A program made the position numbers and the translations under genes. From the NCBI RefSeq assembly GCF_000764225.1, contig NZ_JQED01000007.1, positions 62,001 through 126,000 of the forward strand: a DNA stretch of 64,000 bases, written 5' to 3'. The first letter of the stretch is position 1. Every line of letters starts with the position of its first letter. This DNA is from Colwellia psychrerythraea. Lineage in GTDB: Bacteria > Pseudomonadota > Gammaproteobacteria > Enterobacterales > Alteromonadaceae. Shown in pieces: positions 36,853 through 45,632 of this stretch. Under the pieces are notes generated by a model. That model made no database searches. It was not told where the DNA came from and saw only the letters and a list, made by a program, of their open reading frames with translations.

Positions 36853-38232
36853 ATGATAAATATTACAAATTTTGAACACCCTAAGTTGGCGATTAACAGC
36901 TGGCAAATACTTGAAAACGACAGCTGGTGTGTTTTGGGGCGAAATGGCTCTGGAAAGCAATACCTTGATCAGCTCTTAACGGGGACTTTACAACCAGATT
37001 CAGTCGATGAGTTTACAATACCCCATGCTGATAAAGTTGGAATGGTTTCTTTTGAAAGCCAACAAGAGGTGTATGAGCATGAATTAAAATTGGACTCGTC
37101 TGACTATATTGATGCCGATGATATTGGTACTAAAGCTAAAGACTTTTTGCCCGAAGATAAACTCAATGATGTGCTGATCAGTGAATTTGGTTTATCCCAT
37201 CGTCTAGAAAGTGGCTATCGGCAGTTAAGTACAGGGGAGGGAAGAAAACTTCTAATCTTACAGGCGATATTCAATGGCGTAGAGCTACTGGTGTGCGACA
37301 ACCCATTTGACAGCTTAGATGAAGCTTCCTGTAAAGCTCTATCAAATGCATTAGAGCGTTTATCGAAAACAGGCATTAATGTGTTACTTATGCTCAATAA
37401 TCGACAAGATATTCCAGCATGGTGTAACAATATTGCCTTTATTGAACGAGGCCAGTTTGATGTTGTTGGTAAACTTGATAGCGATGAAACTAAACGACAG
37501 TTAGATGCACTGTTAATACCAGTATCTGACAATGTTAGTTGGCCAACTAACATGAAAGAGCTGTGTGACTTTAAACACGACTATCTAGTTAAACTATCTA
37601 AAGGTAAAGTACAGTACAAAGGGGTAAGCGTTTTTGAAGATTTAGATGTTTATATCAAACCATTGCAGCATACTTTGATCACAGGTCCAAACGGCAGCGG
37701 TAAATCTACCTTAATGCAGTTAATTACCGGAGATTGCACCCAATGTTATAGTAATGATATTCATGTTTTAGGCTACAAGAGAGGCTCTGGGGAAAGCATT
37801 TGGGAGCTTAAGAAAGACATGGGCATTGTCAGTGCTGAGTTGCACCGGCAATACCGGGTAAACGGCGATCTACTAACAGTCGTGCTTTCTGGCTTTTATG
37901 ACTCTATTGGACTTTATCAACAACCTGAACAACATACCATTGAGATTGCCCGACAGTGGTTAGAGAAAATAGGTTTATTGGCACATCAATATACTTCTTT
38001 TCGTAGCTTAAGCTATGGCGAGCAACGGTTAGCGTTAATCGCGAGAGCCTTGGTTAAATCTCCTTATTTATTAATTTTAGATGAGCCAACTCAAGGCTTA
38101 GATGAACTTAACCGACATAGAGTCCTGAATTTTTTAGAGCACTTAGCCGAACAAAAACACAGTACCATGTTATTAGTTAGTCACCGTAAAGATGAATACC
38201 TGTCAATTTTTGAGCAACATATAAAATTGTAA
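36853..38232 (+). CDS. modF: ModF-like tandem ABC ATPase
   Basis: A 459-residue soluble protein with two ABC ATPase domains. The second is complete: Walker A GPNGSGKST (~281-289), signature LSYGEQRLALIARAL (~386) and Walker B YLLILDEPTQGLDE (~407). The first has Walker A GRNGSGKQ, with Gln in place of the usual Ser/Thr, and a signature LSTGEGRKLLILQAI, so it may be a weak or regulatory site. No membrane segment is present. It resembles ModF/PhrA, linked to molybdate genes in E. coli but of unclear role. No modABC genes are adjacent here. Confidence 0.8.
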   Translation: MINITNFEHPKLAINSWQILENDSWCVLGRNGSGKQYLDQLLTGTLQPDSVDEFTIPHADKVGMVSFESQQEVYEHELKLDSSDYIDADDIGTKAKDFLPEDKLNDVLISEFGLSHRLESGYRQLSTGEGRKLLILQAIFNGVELLVCDNPFDSLDEASCKALSNALERLSKTGINVLLMLNNRQDIPAWCNNIAFIERGQFDVVGKLDSDETKRQLDALLIPVSDNVSWPTNMKELCDFKHDYLVKLSKGKVQYKGVSVFEDLDVYIKPLQHTLITGPNGSGKSTLMQLITGDCTQCYSNDIHVLGYKRGSGESIWELKKDMGIVSAELHRQYRVNGDLLTVVLSGFYDSIGLYQQPEQHTIEIARQWLEKIGLLAHQYTSFRSLSYGEQRLALIARALVKSPYLLILDEPTQGLDELNRHRVLNFLEHLAEQKHSTMLLVSHRKDEYLSIFEQHIKL

Positions 38233-38278
38233 GTTTCTCTTTTATTCGCTAGATTAAGAAAGCGTATTCATTCGTACG

Positions 38279-38311
38279 AAAAGTAAGGTAGTGATCACTC
38301 CCTTACTTTTT
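38279..38311. terminator. Bidirectional terminator between modF and the ene-reductase gene
   Basis: AAAAGTAAGG pairs with CCTTACTTTT and encloses an AGTGATCACT palindrome, with A and T runs at both ends. It serves two convergent genes. Confidence 0.8.
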
Positions 38312-38354
38312 ATCCTACCGTTATTGTAAGCACAGCATATTCATTATCGGCTGC

Positions 38355-39512
38355 TTAAAAGAATGCCTCTGCTGTTGATTTTGTACAATCAATACTTTCC
38401 TCAAGTGAAGTTTGAGTTGAATAATTTGGATAGTCAGTGTAACCACGCTCATTACCACCAAATAAAGTTGACGGATCTGTAATTTCATTTAATGGTAAAT
38501 TATGCTTAAAACGGTAAGGTAAATCTGGGTTAGCTAAAAACTTTCGACCAAATGCGATAAAGTCGACCAAGCCTGAATTGATTAATCTCGCACCTGTTGT
38601 TGCGGTGTAATTACCAGCAACAATGATACTACCGGTAAAATTCTCCCGTAAAGTTTGTCTAAACTCATCACTGACCACAGGTGCATCATCCCAATCGGCT
38701 TCAGAAAGGTGAATGTAAGCCAAGCCCAATTCATTAAACTTTTTACTGGCAAGTAAAATGGCATCAATTGCTTCAATATCATGCATACCACGTTGTGTAA
38801 TAAATGGTGCAAGGCGAATGCCGACTTTATTTGCGCCAATTTCGTCACTTACTGCTTCAATAACTTCCAAAACAAAGCGTAATCTATTCGTGATTGAGCC
38901 GCCGTAGTCATCGTCACGTTTGTTTGAACTACGGCGCAGAAATTGATCAATGAGATAACCATTCCCACCATGAATTTCTATGCCATCAAAGCCTGCTTCT
39001 ATGGCATTTCTTGCTGCGCGACGGTAATCTTGAATAATGTCCTGAATATCTTGTTTTGATAATTCTCTTGGAATAGGGCAATCTACCATACGTCCTACAC
39101 CGTCTTCTCCAACGACCCATACTTGGGCATCTGGGGCAATTGCGGAAGGTGCTACGGGCAGCCCATCAACATGAAAAGAAGCATGAGACATTCGTCCAAC
39201 ATGCCATAACTGAGAAATAATATGGCCGTCAGCCTGATGAACTGCTTGGGTGACTTTTTTCCATCCAGTGACTTGTTCAGGAGTAAACATGCCAGGGGTA
39301 AAAGAATAGCCTTTTCCCTGAGTTGATATTTGTGTTGCTTCAGTAATTATAAAGCCTGCGCTGGCGCGTTGCGCATAATATTCAGCCATTAAATCTGTTG
39401 GAATATCGTTAGGCTGAGCAGTGCGAGAACGTGTCATTGGCGCCAAGACAATGCGATTGGTCGCTTCGAATGTACCCAGTTTTGTTGCGTTAAATAGAAT
39501 CGAGTTTTTCAT
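38355..39512 (-). CDS. Old Yellow Enzyme family ene-reductase (NemA-like)
   Basis: A 385-residue cytoplasmic FMN enzyme with a TIM barrel. Family motifs are present: NRIVLAPMTRSRTA at the N terminus, QLWHVGRMSH, EIHGGNGYLIDQFLRRSSNKRDD-type active-site region with the substrate-binding His and Asn, and FIAFGRKFLANPDLP near the end. It reduces activated alkenes, nitro compounds or N-ethylmaleimide with NAD(P)H. It overlaps the upstream VOC gene by 4 bp (operon). The divergent LysR gene is its likely regulator. Confidence 0.9.
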   Translation of the reverse strand: MKNSILFNATKLGTFEATNRIVLAPMTRSRTAQPNDIPTDLMAEYYAQRASAGFIITEATQISTQGKGYSFTPGMFTPEQVTGWKKVTQAVHQADGHIISQLWHVGRMSHASFHVDGLPVAPSAIAPDAQVWVVGEDGVGRMVDCPIPRELSKQDIQDIIQDYRRAARNAIEAGFDGIEIHGGNGYLIDQFLRRSSNKRDDDYGGSITNRLRFVLEVIEAVSDEIGANKVGIRLAPFITQRGMHDIEAIDAILLASKKFNELGLAYIHLSEADWDDAPVVSDEFRQTLRENFTGSIIVAGNYTATTGARLINSGLVDFIAFGRKFLANPDLPYRFKHNLPLNEITDPSTLFGGNERGYTDYPNYSTQTSLEESIDCTKSTAEAFF

Positions 39513-39949
39513 AATATTTTGCCTCCTAAAAAGTCAAATTTTTCGTTAGTTTCATAGACAAGAGTTTGCTTCTGTTCTGATAGCTCCGAGGATTTAGTAA
39601 GTGGAAATAGCATTTCCACCGTTAAACCATTAGGGCCAATAATAAAGAGCTGTCGTTCGTTGGAAATCGGCAGAATTTTTTCTGTATGGGAGTAAGCGCT
39701 GTTACTAAGTCGTTTCATTAATGCATTGTAATTAGCTCCTTCAAGAGCAACATGGGCAATTGAACCGTTACCAAAAGCTGAAAAGGGTTGCTCTGCAATA
39801 TGAACAAGTGGATTGCCATCGCTATATAGCCATAGACCATTAAATGGGAAAGGCGGCCGTTTTCCTTCGTCTAATCCAATTAGCTCTACCCAAAAGCACT
39901 CCATTGCTCTGAGGTCTGTCGTTAGCACTAATACATGATTAATATTCAT
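39509..39949 (-). CDS. VOC superfamily (glyoxalase-like) protein
   Basis: A 146-residue protein with two beta-alpha-beta-beta-beta units: MNINHVLVLTTDLRAMECFWVELIGL at the start and GSIAHVALEGANYNALMKRL later. Possible metal ligands are His5, a His in the second unit and Glu in LTVEMLF. Family members detoxify methylglyoxal or electrophiles, or bind drugs. Operon partner of the ene-reductase, so a shared role in handling reactive electrophiles is plausible. Confidence 0.82.
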   Translation of the reverse strand: MNINHVLVLTTDLRAMECFWVELIGLDEGKRPPFPFNGLWLYSDGNPLVHIAEQPFSAFGNGSIAHVALEGANYNALMKRLSNSAYSHTEKILPISNERQLFIIGPNGLTVEMLFPLTKSSELSEQKQTLVYETNEKFDFLGGKIL

Positions 39950-40081
39950 CTAATATTCTCTTAAATGCTGGTGATGGGATTTGTTAATAAAATGATACGC
40001 CTTGCTCATAATCAAAACAATTGCCATAATAATTAAAAGATTCTTCCTTAATTCAGAATAATATGAGTGACACAAACTACT

Positions 40082-41002
40082 ATGGATAAACTTGGTGATA
40101 TTGAATTGTTTGTGCGTGTCATAAAAAAAGAAGGTTTAGCGGCAGCCGGAAGAGAGGTTGGCCTTTCACCAGCTAGAATGACTGCTCGAATAAATGGCTT
40201 AGAAGAAAGGTACGGGGTTCGATTGTTAAACCGAACAACTCGGCGAATTTCACTCACGGAAGAAGGACGTAAGTTTTACGTTTCCTGTGAGCGAATTTTA
40301 GCGGAAGTAGAGCAGGCTGAAACTTCGTTACAAACAGGTCAAACAAGCTTTATTGGCGCACTACGCATAACTGCACCCTCAGATCTTGGACAACAATACA
40401 TAGCACCTGTGTTATCGAAATTTGTTGAAGTGCATCCTGAAATAACACCTTATCTCTATCTTTCAGACAGTGTTGTTGATCTAATAGGAAATGGATTCGA
40501 TCTGGGGATACGCTACGGCACTTTAAAAGATAGCACGCTGATAGCGCGTCGATTGGCGAGAAATCGCAGAGTACTATGTGCTTCACCTGATTATCTGAAG
40601 CGTAAAGGTATACCTGTGCTTCCTGAAGAATTAATACAGCATGATTGTTTGACTATGGTACGTATGGCTGAACCACTAACTACTTGGCATTTTCAAGGTA
40701 CAGCTGGTAACAGTTCAATTTCTATTCAAGGGACGAGAGCGTCCAATGACGGTGCTTTGATTAGGCGCTGGGCCATTGAAGGGGCTGGCATTGCATTAAA
40801 GTCTTATTGGGATATTGCCGAGGATCTAAAAGCTAAACGCTTAGTGACGATTATGGATAATTACCAATATGATTTTAATAGCACAGGCGCTACCGAAGGA
40901 GCTGACCTTCATGTTATCTATCCGAACAGAAGATTTATTTCACAGCGAACCATTGCGTTTATTGATGCTTTGAAAAAGCACTTTTCTTCTGTTTATAGTT
41001 AA
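40082..41002 (+). CDS. LysR-family transcriptional regulator
   Basis: The start is taken as ATG at 40082 (306 residues), which begins MDKLGDIELFVRV as in related regulators; an in-frame GTG lies 15 bp upstream. Winged helix at ~5-62 (AAAGREVGLSPARMTARINGLEERYG), LysR effector domain at ~90-295. It is divergent from the VOC/ene-reductase operon across 132 bp, the classic arrangement for a regulator and its target. The effector may be an electrophile, but this is inference. Confidence 0.88.
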   Translation: MDKLGDIELFVRVIKKEGLAAAGREVGLSPARMTARINGLEERYGVRLLNRTTRRISLTEEGRKFYVSCERILAEVEQAETSLQTGQTSFIGALRITAPSDLGQQYIAPVLSKFVEVHPEITPYLYLSDSVVDLIGNGFDLGIRYGTLKDSTLIARRLARNRRVLCASPDYLKRKGIPVLPEELIQHDCLTMVRMAEPLTTWHFQGTAGNSSISIQGTRASNDGALIRRWAIEGAGIALKSYWDIAEDLKAKRLVTIMDNYQYDFNSTGATEGADLHVIYPNRRFISQRTIAFIDALKKHFSSVYS

Positions 41003-41097
41003 CAATCTGATGTTAATGCTAAGCTCGATTGGATTACAGGGGTATTGAATGATGGGTTAGGGAGATTTATCGCTTGAATATGTTTATTTCAGGTAAT

Positions 41098-41128
41098 AAA
41101 AAGCACCAGTATCAATGGTGCTTTTTTT
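41098..41128. terminator. Bidirectional terminator between LysR and PEP-CTERM genes
   Basis: AAAAAGCACCA and TGGTGCTTTTT flank a 7-nt loop. Nearly the same hairpin recurs at 43284 and 44781. Confidence 0.9.
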
Positions 41129-41161
41129 ATTAATTTATTTCAACAAGTAATAAATAGAGAT

Positions 41162-41809
41162 CTACAGAGTTTTATTACTATTTTTTATTAGCTGATGAAA
41201 GCGACGTGATGCTAAACCCATAACGCCTAAAGCAAAGATAGCAAGAGTTGTCGGCTCTGGAACTTCTGTTGCCGACGATCTAAATACTACTTTTTGGAAT
41301 TGTGCGCTACTATTGCTTTTGAGGTTACCCACTCTGTAGCCAGCTGTATAGCCGTCATGCATATGCCATGACAACTTTGACAAAGAGCCAGCATCATTAG
41401 AGGTATCAGCTGAATTTAAAGAAACCGATTCGCCTATTGCAGCAAAACCCATTGAGTAATCTTCTCTGAAATACCAAGAAGCACCATTGTAATCATTTGT
41501 ATTATTGCCAAACGTATAGTTCAATAAATCAGAATAAAGTACAGCTGCCCCTAAAGCAATATTACTAGTTCCTGTATCTAAGGCGCCAATAAAAACATAT
41601 TCATCTAAAGCTACTCCCGCAAACATTTCGTAATCATGCGCAGCTTGAGAGGACCAAGCTGATTGAAAGTTTAAACTCCAACCGTTATTAGTTAAAGTGC
41701 TGGTATCTATATCTGTTTGTATACCTACTGGGATTATGCCTGCATTAGCAAGACCACTTAAAGATAAAGCTACTCCAGCTATAGACGCTTTTAACATTTT
41801 AATACTCAT
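41162..41809 (-). CDS. PEP-CTERM sorting-domain protein (first copy)
   Basis: A 215-residue exported protein. Signal peptide ~1-23 (SLSGLANAG); ATG with AAGGAAG 5 nt upstream. The C terminus holds the exosortase signal VPEPTT, then the hydrophobic stretch LAIFALGVMGLA and the basic RR, with an unusually long ~13-residue tail after it. The middle is Ser/Asn/Ala-rich with no enzymatic motif. PEP-CTERM proteins are processed by exosortase and often sit in exopolysaccharide matrix. It has a sigma-54 promoter upstream (see 41873). No exosortase gene is in the window. Confidence 0.87.
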   Translation of the reverse strand: MSIKMLKASIAGVALSLSGLANAGIIPVGIQTDIDTSTLTNNGWSLNFQSAWSSQAAHDYEMFAGVALDEYVFIGALDTGTSNIALGAAVLYSDLLNYTFGNNTNDYNGASWYFREDYSMGFAAIGESVSLNSADTSNDAGSLSKLSWHMHDGYTAGYRVGNLKSNSSAQFQKVVFRSSATEVPEPTTLAIFALGVMGLASRRFHQLIKNSNKTL

Positions 41810-41872
41810 TATACTTCCTTAATAATACATTCCTGAAGAAGGAATTTATTTTTGTTATTGTTCCACGGAATT

Positions 41873-41888
41873 AGCACTAAGCATGCCA
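41873..41888 (-). promoter_or_regulatory. Sigma-54 promoter of first PEP-CTERM gene
   Basis: On the minus strand it reads TGGCATGCTTAGTGCT, matching TGGCAYRNNNNYTGCW at every defined base except one. It lies 64 bp upstream of the start codon; transcription should begin near 41863, giving a ~54 nt leader. Confidence 0.8.
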
Positions 41889-41950
41889 ACTTAAATAAAG
41901 TTAATATTTTCAATTAGGTATAGAGGCTGAGGGATACTTTAATTAGAGAC

Positions 41951-41967
41951 TGTAAAAAAATTGGACA
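41951..41967 (-). promoter_or_regulatory. Shared 17-bp element upstream of first PEP-CTERM gene
   Basis: Plus strand TGTAAAAAAATTGGACA. It has TGT...ACA ends and lies 62 bp upstream of the sigma-54 promoter. The same element (15/17) is found 63 bp upstream of the second PEP-CTERM promoter. Probably a binding site for a sigma-54 activator. Confidence 0.7.
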
Positions 41968-42423
41968 TGTGTTCAGTTGTAACTCATTGTTATTTTACAG
42001 TTTATTTACGCTACCTTAACAACAGAGGCCAATTTGAACGACGGTAGTTTTTTACTACTGTATTAAAAGCTAGTAATAGCTCCGCAGGCGAGCCTGCCAT
42101 AAACAAGAGGCAGTCATTGAACCGTTAGAAAGAATGCTGGCATGTTCTATTGAGCTTTTAGAAGGTACCAGCAAGAGAGTAATAACCGCTATATGAATCG
42201 TTGTACGATTTTCTTATGTTTTGAACACTTATGGTTTTCTGCTAATTTTAAGATACAAAAACTATGCATATAAATTTAGTTAATACTTAAAGTGATAGCT
42301 ATACAAACTTATCTTGTTTATGTATATACAATTTTAGTGGTGTAGATATCGATTAGGTATTAACAAGGGGTTGTTCTAAAGTACATATAATGAAATATAT
42401 ACTTATTATTAAGGGAAGAAATA
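41968..42423. other. 456-bp intergenic region
   Basis: It lies between the PEP-CTERM control region and the lipase gene. No recognisable gene. A 38-codon open stretch without a start codon ends at the TGA near 42196; I cannot assign it and it may be chance or a remnant. AAGGGAAG before the lipase ATG is its ribosome binding site. Confidence 0.35.
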
Positions 42424-43254
42424 ATGAATTATTACGACAAGTTTCAAGGAATATACCAAACAGAATCTTATGATGAAAAAACATCGTTGTCTTTAGCCAT
42501 TGCTTGTGATTTAGCTTATGAAAAGGATGAAAGTAAAATAGCTTTGGTAGTCCAAAGTTGGGAATATCAATTTAATGGTGCAATTGATATTGTAAAAAAG
42601 CCTGATGTAGATACTCAATGTTATGTTATGTCGAACGCGGATAACGTTGTGGTGGTTTTTAGAGGTAGTGACGCTTTAGAAGATTGGTTCGCAAATTTTC
42701 AGGCTGTTTATGACCCAGGCCCTTTAAAAAATACTAAAGCTCATGAAGGTTTTCAAGATTCTCTGTTTCCTGCTGTTATAGGCATTACCAACTTGTTAGA
42801 CAGTGTGTTGTCGAAAAATAAAAAGATATGGGTCACAGGGCACAGTCTTGGTGGTGCATTAAGCTCTCTTTACGCAGGTATGCTGATAGAAAATAAATAT
42901 AGAGTGTATGGAATATACACATTTGCCAGCCCTAGGCCAGGAAATGAAGCCTTTAAGGTGGGATTAAATAATAAAATTATTGGCCCACATTTTAGAGTTG
43001 TTAATTTGGGAGATGTTGTTCCTCATATTCCTCCTGAGCCATTCTATAGTCACCCAGGAGCAAGGATAATACTGAAAGAAGAGGTGAGAGAGCAATCAGA
43101 CGAATCATGGTTCTCTCAACGCATTGAAGCGTTAAAAGTGTTTGTTTCTAACGCAACTGAAAGTCTAGATATTGCTGATAATCATAGGCTTAGTGCTGAC
43201 GAAGAAAGTTATATACCTAGACTAATAAAAGACTTAGAAAGATCTGATAATTAA
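42424..43254 (+). CDS. Class 3 lipase family protein
   Basis: A 276-residue alpha/beta hydrolase without an evident signal peptide. Lipase 3 features in order: VVVVFRGSDALEDWFANF, AHEGFQDSL, the nucleophile elbow GHSLGGALSSLYAG (Ser ~142), TFASPRPGNEAF, the acid Asp in VNLGDVVPHIPP and the His in FYSHPG. It probably hydrolyses acylglycerols or other esters. It is convergent with the OB-fold gene; both use the hairpin at 43284. Confidence 0.88.
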   Translation: MNYYDKFQGIYQTESYDEKTSLSLAIACDLAYEKDESKIALVVQSWEYQFNGAIDIVKKPDVDTQCYVMSNADNVVVVFRGSDALEDWFANFQAVYDPGPLKNTKAHEGFQDSLFPAVIGITNLLDSVLSKNKKIWVTGHSLGGALSSLYAGMLIENKYRVYGIYTFASPRPGNEAFKVGLNNKIIGPHFRVVNLGDVVPHIPPEPFYSHPGARIILKEEVREQSDESWFSQRIEALKVFVSNATESLDIADNHRLSADEESYIPRLIKDLERSDN

Positions 43255-43283
43255 TATTTCAACGCTAAAATATTATACAACCT

Positions 43284-43309
43284 AAAAAGCACCAATAAAT
43301 GGTGCTTTA
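43284..43309. terminator. Bidirectional terminator, second GCACCA-type hairpin
   Basis: AAAGCACCA and TGGTGCTTT flank the loop ATAAA, between the convergent lipase and OB-fold genes. The stem is the same as at 44781. Confidence 0.85.
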
Positions 43310-43331
43310 TTAATTGATTTCAGTCGTCTCT

Positions 43332-43670
43332 TTATTTTGCTAACTCTAAATACTCAGCTTCCAAACTGGTTGTGGTCCAGTCACTGTCTACTTCAGCAGT
43401 AATTCTAACTTTATCCTCAGAAGATATTTTTATATTTCTAAAGTCTTCATCATCAATCTCCATCTCTACTTCACCACTATTATCTTTAAAAAGGTAAAGT
43501 TCATTTTTCAATTGCTTAACAATGTGACCTTCAACTATAACCCTGCTGTCATCATTTAATTCAATCGCATTTTTAATAGTTGTAACTTCTGTGGTTCCGC
43601 CTTCGCCTATAAACTCAGCATTAGCAGTTAATGATAATAATAAAGTAGTACTAATTAATAATCTTTTCAT
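43332..43670 (-). CDS. YgiW/YdeI-family (BOF) periplasmic OB-fold protein
   Basis: The start is ATG at 43670, giving a 112-residue protein with a signal peptide MKRLLISTTLLLSLTANA; longer in-frame starts upstream would hide this signal. The mature domain (EFIGEGGTTEVTTIKNAIELNDDSRVIVEGHI...) is the bacterial OB-fold of the YgiW/YdeI group, implicated in stress tolerance (peroxide, cationic peptides). No catalytic site is known in the family. Confidence 0.85.
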   Translation of the reverse strand: MKRLLISTTLLLSLTANAEFIGEGGTTEVTTIKNAIELNDDSRVIVEGHIVKQLKNELYLFKDNSGEVEMEIDDEDFRNIKISSEDKVRITAEVDSDWTTTSLEAEYLELAK

Positions 43671-43867
43671 TCTAGACTCGTTATATGCGTTAGTTAAGAT
43701 GAAGCATATTATATATGTGAGGAGCCTTCTGTCTGTATCTAGGTGTAAGAGCTTTGTTGTTAATTGTAATTCAATTAACAACAAAGTGGCTGAATATAGC
43801 TAGTTATCCCTGCTGTTTTTTTCTGATACAAATAGCCATAAATAACGTAATCAAATGATGAGTAGTA

Positions 43868-44296
43868 CTAAGAATACTGTTCATGACTTATCCAATTTTT
43901 ATAAGGCTGGTATTTATCGTATAGCCAATTGAATACAAACGTATAAAGTAAAATAAAAATTAGAAAGCCAGCTTCCAACATGGCCGCTTCAAGCCAAGTA
44001 ATATTTAAATACCAAGCTAAAGCAGGTAAAGTGATTAAAATCATGCCAAATTCAAATGCTATAGCATGGATAATACGTATTGATACGCCACGTTCTACAC
44101 GATTATAACCAGCTAATTTATCAAAAACGATATTGTAAATGTAGTTCCAAAGCATAGCGAAAATAGATAACGCAATTCCAGCAATTGCCATTTTTCCTGT
44201 TTCGTAGCCAGCAATAAAAGCTGTTGCTGGTACAACAATTGCTAGTGCAATAACCTCAAATAGCACAGCTTGGAAAATTCGTTCAGTTGTATTCAT
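43868..44296 (-). CDS. PACE-family multidrug/biguanide efflux transporter (AceI-like)
   Basis: A 142-residue inner-membrane protein with four helices in two tandem bacterial-transmembrane-pair units (first: RIFQAVLFEVIALAIVVPATAF; second: RIIHAIAFEFGMILITLPALAW). Both have the membrane-embedded Glu after Arg, as in AceI, where Glu15 couples proton and drug transport. MLWNYIYNIVFDKL and FVFNWLYDKY are the other family signatures. AceI exports chlorhexidine and short diamines. No LysR-type AceR regulator is adjacent. Confidence 0.9.
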   Translation of the reverse strand: MNTTERIFQAVLFEVIALAIVVPATAFIAGYETGKMAIAGIALSIFAMLWNYIYNIVFDKLAGYNRVERGVSIRIIHAIAFEFGMILITLPALAWYLNITWLEAAMLEAGFLIFILLYTFVFNWLYDKYQPYKNWISHEQYS

Positions 44297-44854
44297 GTCT
44301 CATATCTCTACTAAGTAATTATTGGATTATGCTAATCTAATATAAAGATACAAGATAACTATGTAATATCGTTAAAAACGATATTATTAATTGTTCATGT
44401 TAAATAGCTTAAAGCCTTTATCATAAGAATAGAAACAGCTTCTTTCTCATCTGCTGCTTGACGTTTGAAAAATTCAATCTGTGGTTCAAAATCAAAATCA
44501 ACGAGCCAGCAACTTAGTTGTCTTTAAGTAACTTAGGCAATTATTGATAAATTTATTCCAGTAAATGCTCTCTATCAATACTAAAGTCGTTTTTGTTTAA
44601 AAAGATAAACTTACAGCGGAAGCCTTCGAACTTTCTTCAATCAACGCTTTGTCGGTCTATCGATTACTTGCGATAGGATTAACTATGCGAAGTGCTAAGT
44701 CTAAATTTTCAGAGGTGAGTGTTCAGCAGTGGTCCAGATGGATACCATTGATAGTAATTGCAAATAAAGCAATGACAATAAAAAAGCACCAATAAATGGT
44801 GCTTTTTATTTTGCTAACCTGGAATAGTTTGAAGCTTGAATTTTATAAATTAGC
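44297..44854. other. 558-bp intergenic region with possible gene remnants
   Basis: No intact gene. On the minus strand a frame ending at the TGA at 44395-44397 is open for about 42 codons back to ~44523 and reads like a protein C terminus (IEFFKRQAADEKEAV...), but has no start. On the plus strand another start-less frame of ~60 codons spans ~44607-44798. I cannot assign either. A GCACCA-type terminator is at 44781. Confidence 0.35.
44781..44807 (-). terminator. Terminator of second PEP-CTERM gene
   Basis: AAAAAGCACCA and TGGTGCTTTTT flank the loop ATAAA, 48 bp beyond the stop codon on the minus strand. Confidence 0.85.
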
Positions 44855-45487
44855 TTACTGTTTTTTTAATTTTCTTGCTGTTAATCCCATAATACCTAAC
44901 GCTAGGATAGCAATAGTTGATGGTTCAGGGATGTCATGGTTTTCAATCGATACTTGTAATTGATAAGTGCCTGCAGCGGGGATTAAGTTTCCTGTCATTC
45001 CACCTTGTTGACCACCACAAGAAAATTGACAAACACCAATAATGTAAGTGCCACTTGCTGCAAAATTATGGCTCAAGAATGAGTCATAGCCGTGGACTGA
45101 ACCAGCAGCACCATCTGATGTAGAACTGTCATCATCTTCAGCAAGAACAGTACCCGAAAGATCAAAAAGCACTATTTCAGGATCAAATGAACCACCAGCA
45201 TTTCGACCATAATCGATATCAAAAATACCATTCATACCAGCCATAGCGGTAAATGAATAGTAATCATAACGTGCCGCTGATTCAACACCGGAAGAAATAC
45301 TTGCCCAAGGAGTAATTTCTGAATTTGCTATATCGATATTAGCACCTAAAGAAAATGCACCATCAATATCGAGAGCATTTGCAATACTGCCATTACCGGT
45401 AATGTCACTTATTAATCCAGCGTTAGCAAAACTACTAACAGATAAAACTAAGCCAGCAATTATCGCTTTAAAATTTTTCATATACAT
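44855..45487 (-). CDS. PEP-CTERM sorting-domain protein (second), PPC-like domain
   Basis: The start is ATG at 45487 (AAGGGA 7 nt upstream); an in-frame start 27 bp upstream is less likely. The 210-residue product has a signal peptide (IIAGLVLSVSSFANAG). The central part resembles the DVUA0089/pre-peptidase C-terminal beta-sandwich (YDYYSFTAMAGMNGIFDID, DPEIVLFDLSGTVLAEDDD, GTYQLQVSIE) and has one Cys pair (VCQFSCGG). The exosortase signal IPEPST, the segment IAILALGIMGLTA and a basic RKLKK end follow. It is under its own sigma-54 promoter, like the first PEP-CTERM gene. Confidence 0.88.
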   Translation of the reverse strand: MYMKNFKAIIAGLVLSVSSFANAGLISDITGNGSIANALDIDGAFSLGANIDIANSEITPWASISSGVESAARYDYYSFTAMAGMNGIFDIDYGRNAGGSFDPEIVLFDLSGTVLAEDDDSSTSDGAAGSVHGYDSFLSHNFAASGTYIIGVCQFSCGGQQGGMTGNLIPAAGTYQLQVSIENHDIPEPSTIAILALGIMGLTARKLKKQ

Positions 45488-45553
45488 TGTAATTCCCTTT
45501 GTAAGAGACTCCATGAAGATAGAATCGTATAGTTACTTATTTTAGTTCGGCAA

Positions 45554-45569
45554 AGCAAAAATTGAGCCA
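45554..45569 (-). promoter_or_regulatory. Sigma-54 promoter of second PEP-CTERM gene
   Basis: On the minus strand it reads TGGCTCAATTTTTGCT, matching TGGCAYRNNNNYTGCW except for one base. Transcription should begin near 45543, ~56 nt before the ATG. Confidence 0.8.
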
Positions 45570-45632
45570 AATGATTTTAATTGTTAATTTTCAGTGTTAT
45601 ACGTATTGATAAGTTGGGTTTTCTTTGAAGCA

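Noticed and set aside
42081..42198. 38-codon start-less frame before the lipase gene
   Set aside because: No start codon, no ribosome binding site and no recognisable similarity; could be chance in a 456-bp gap.
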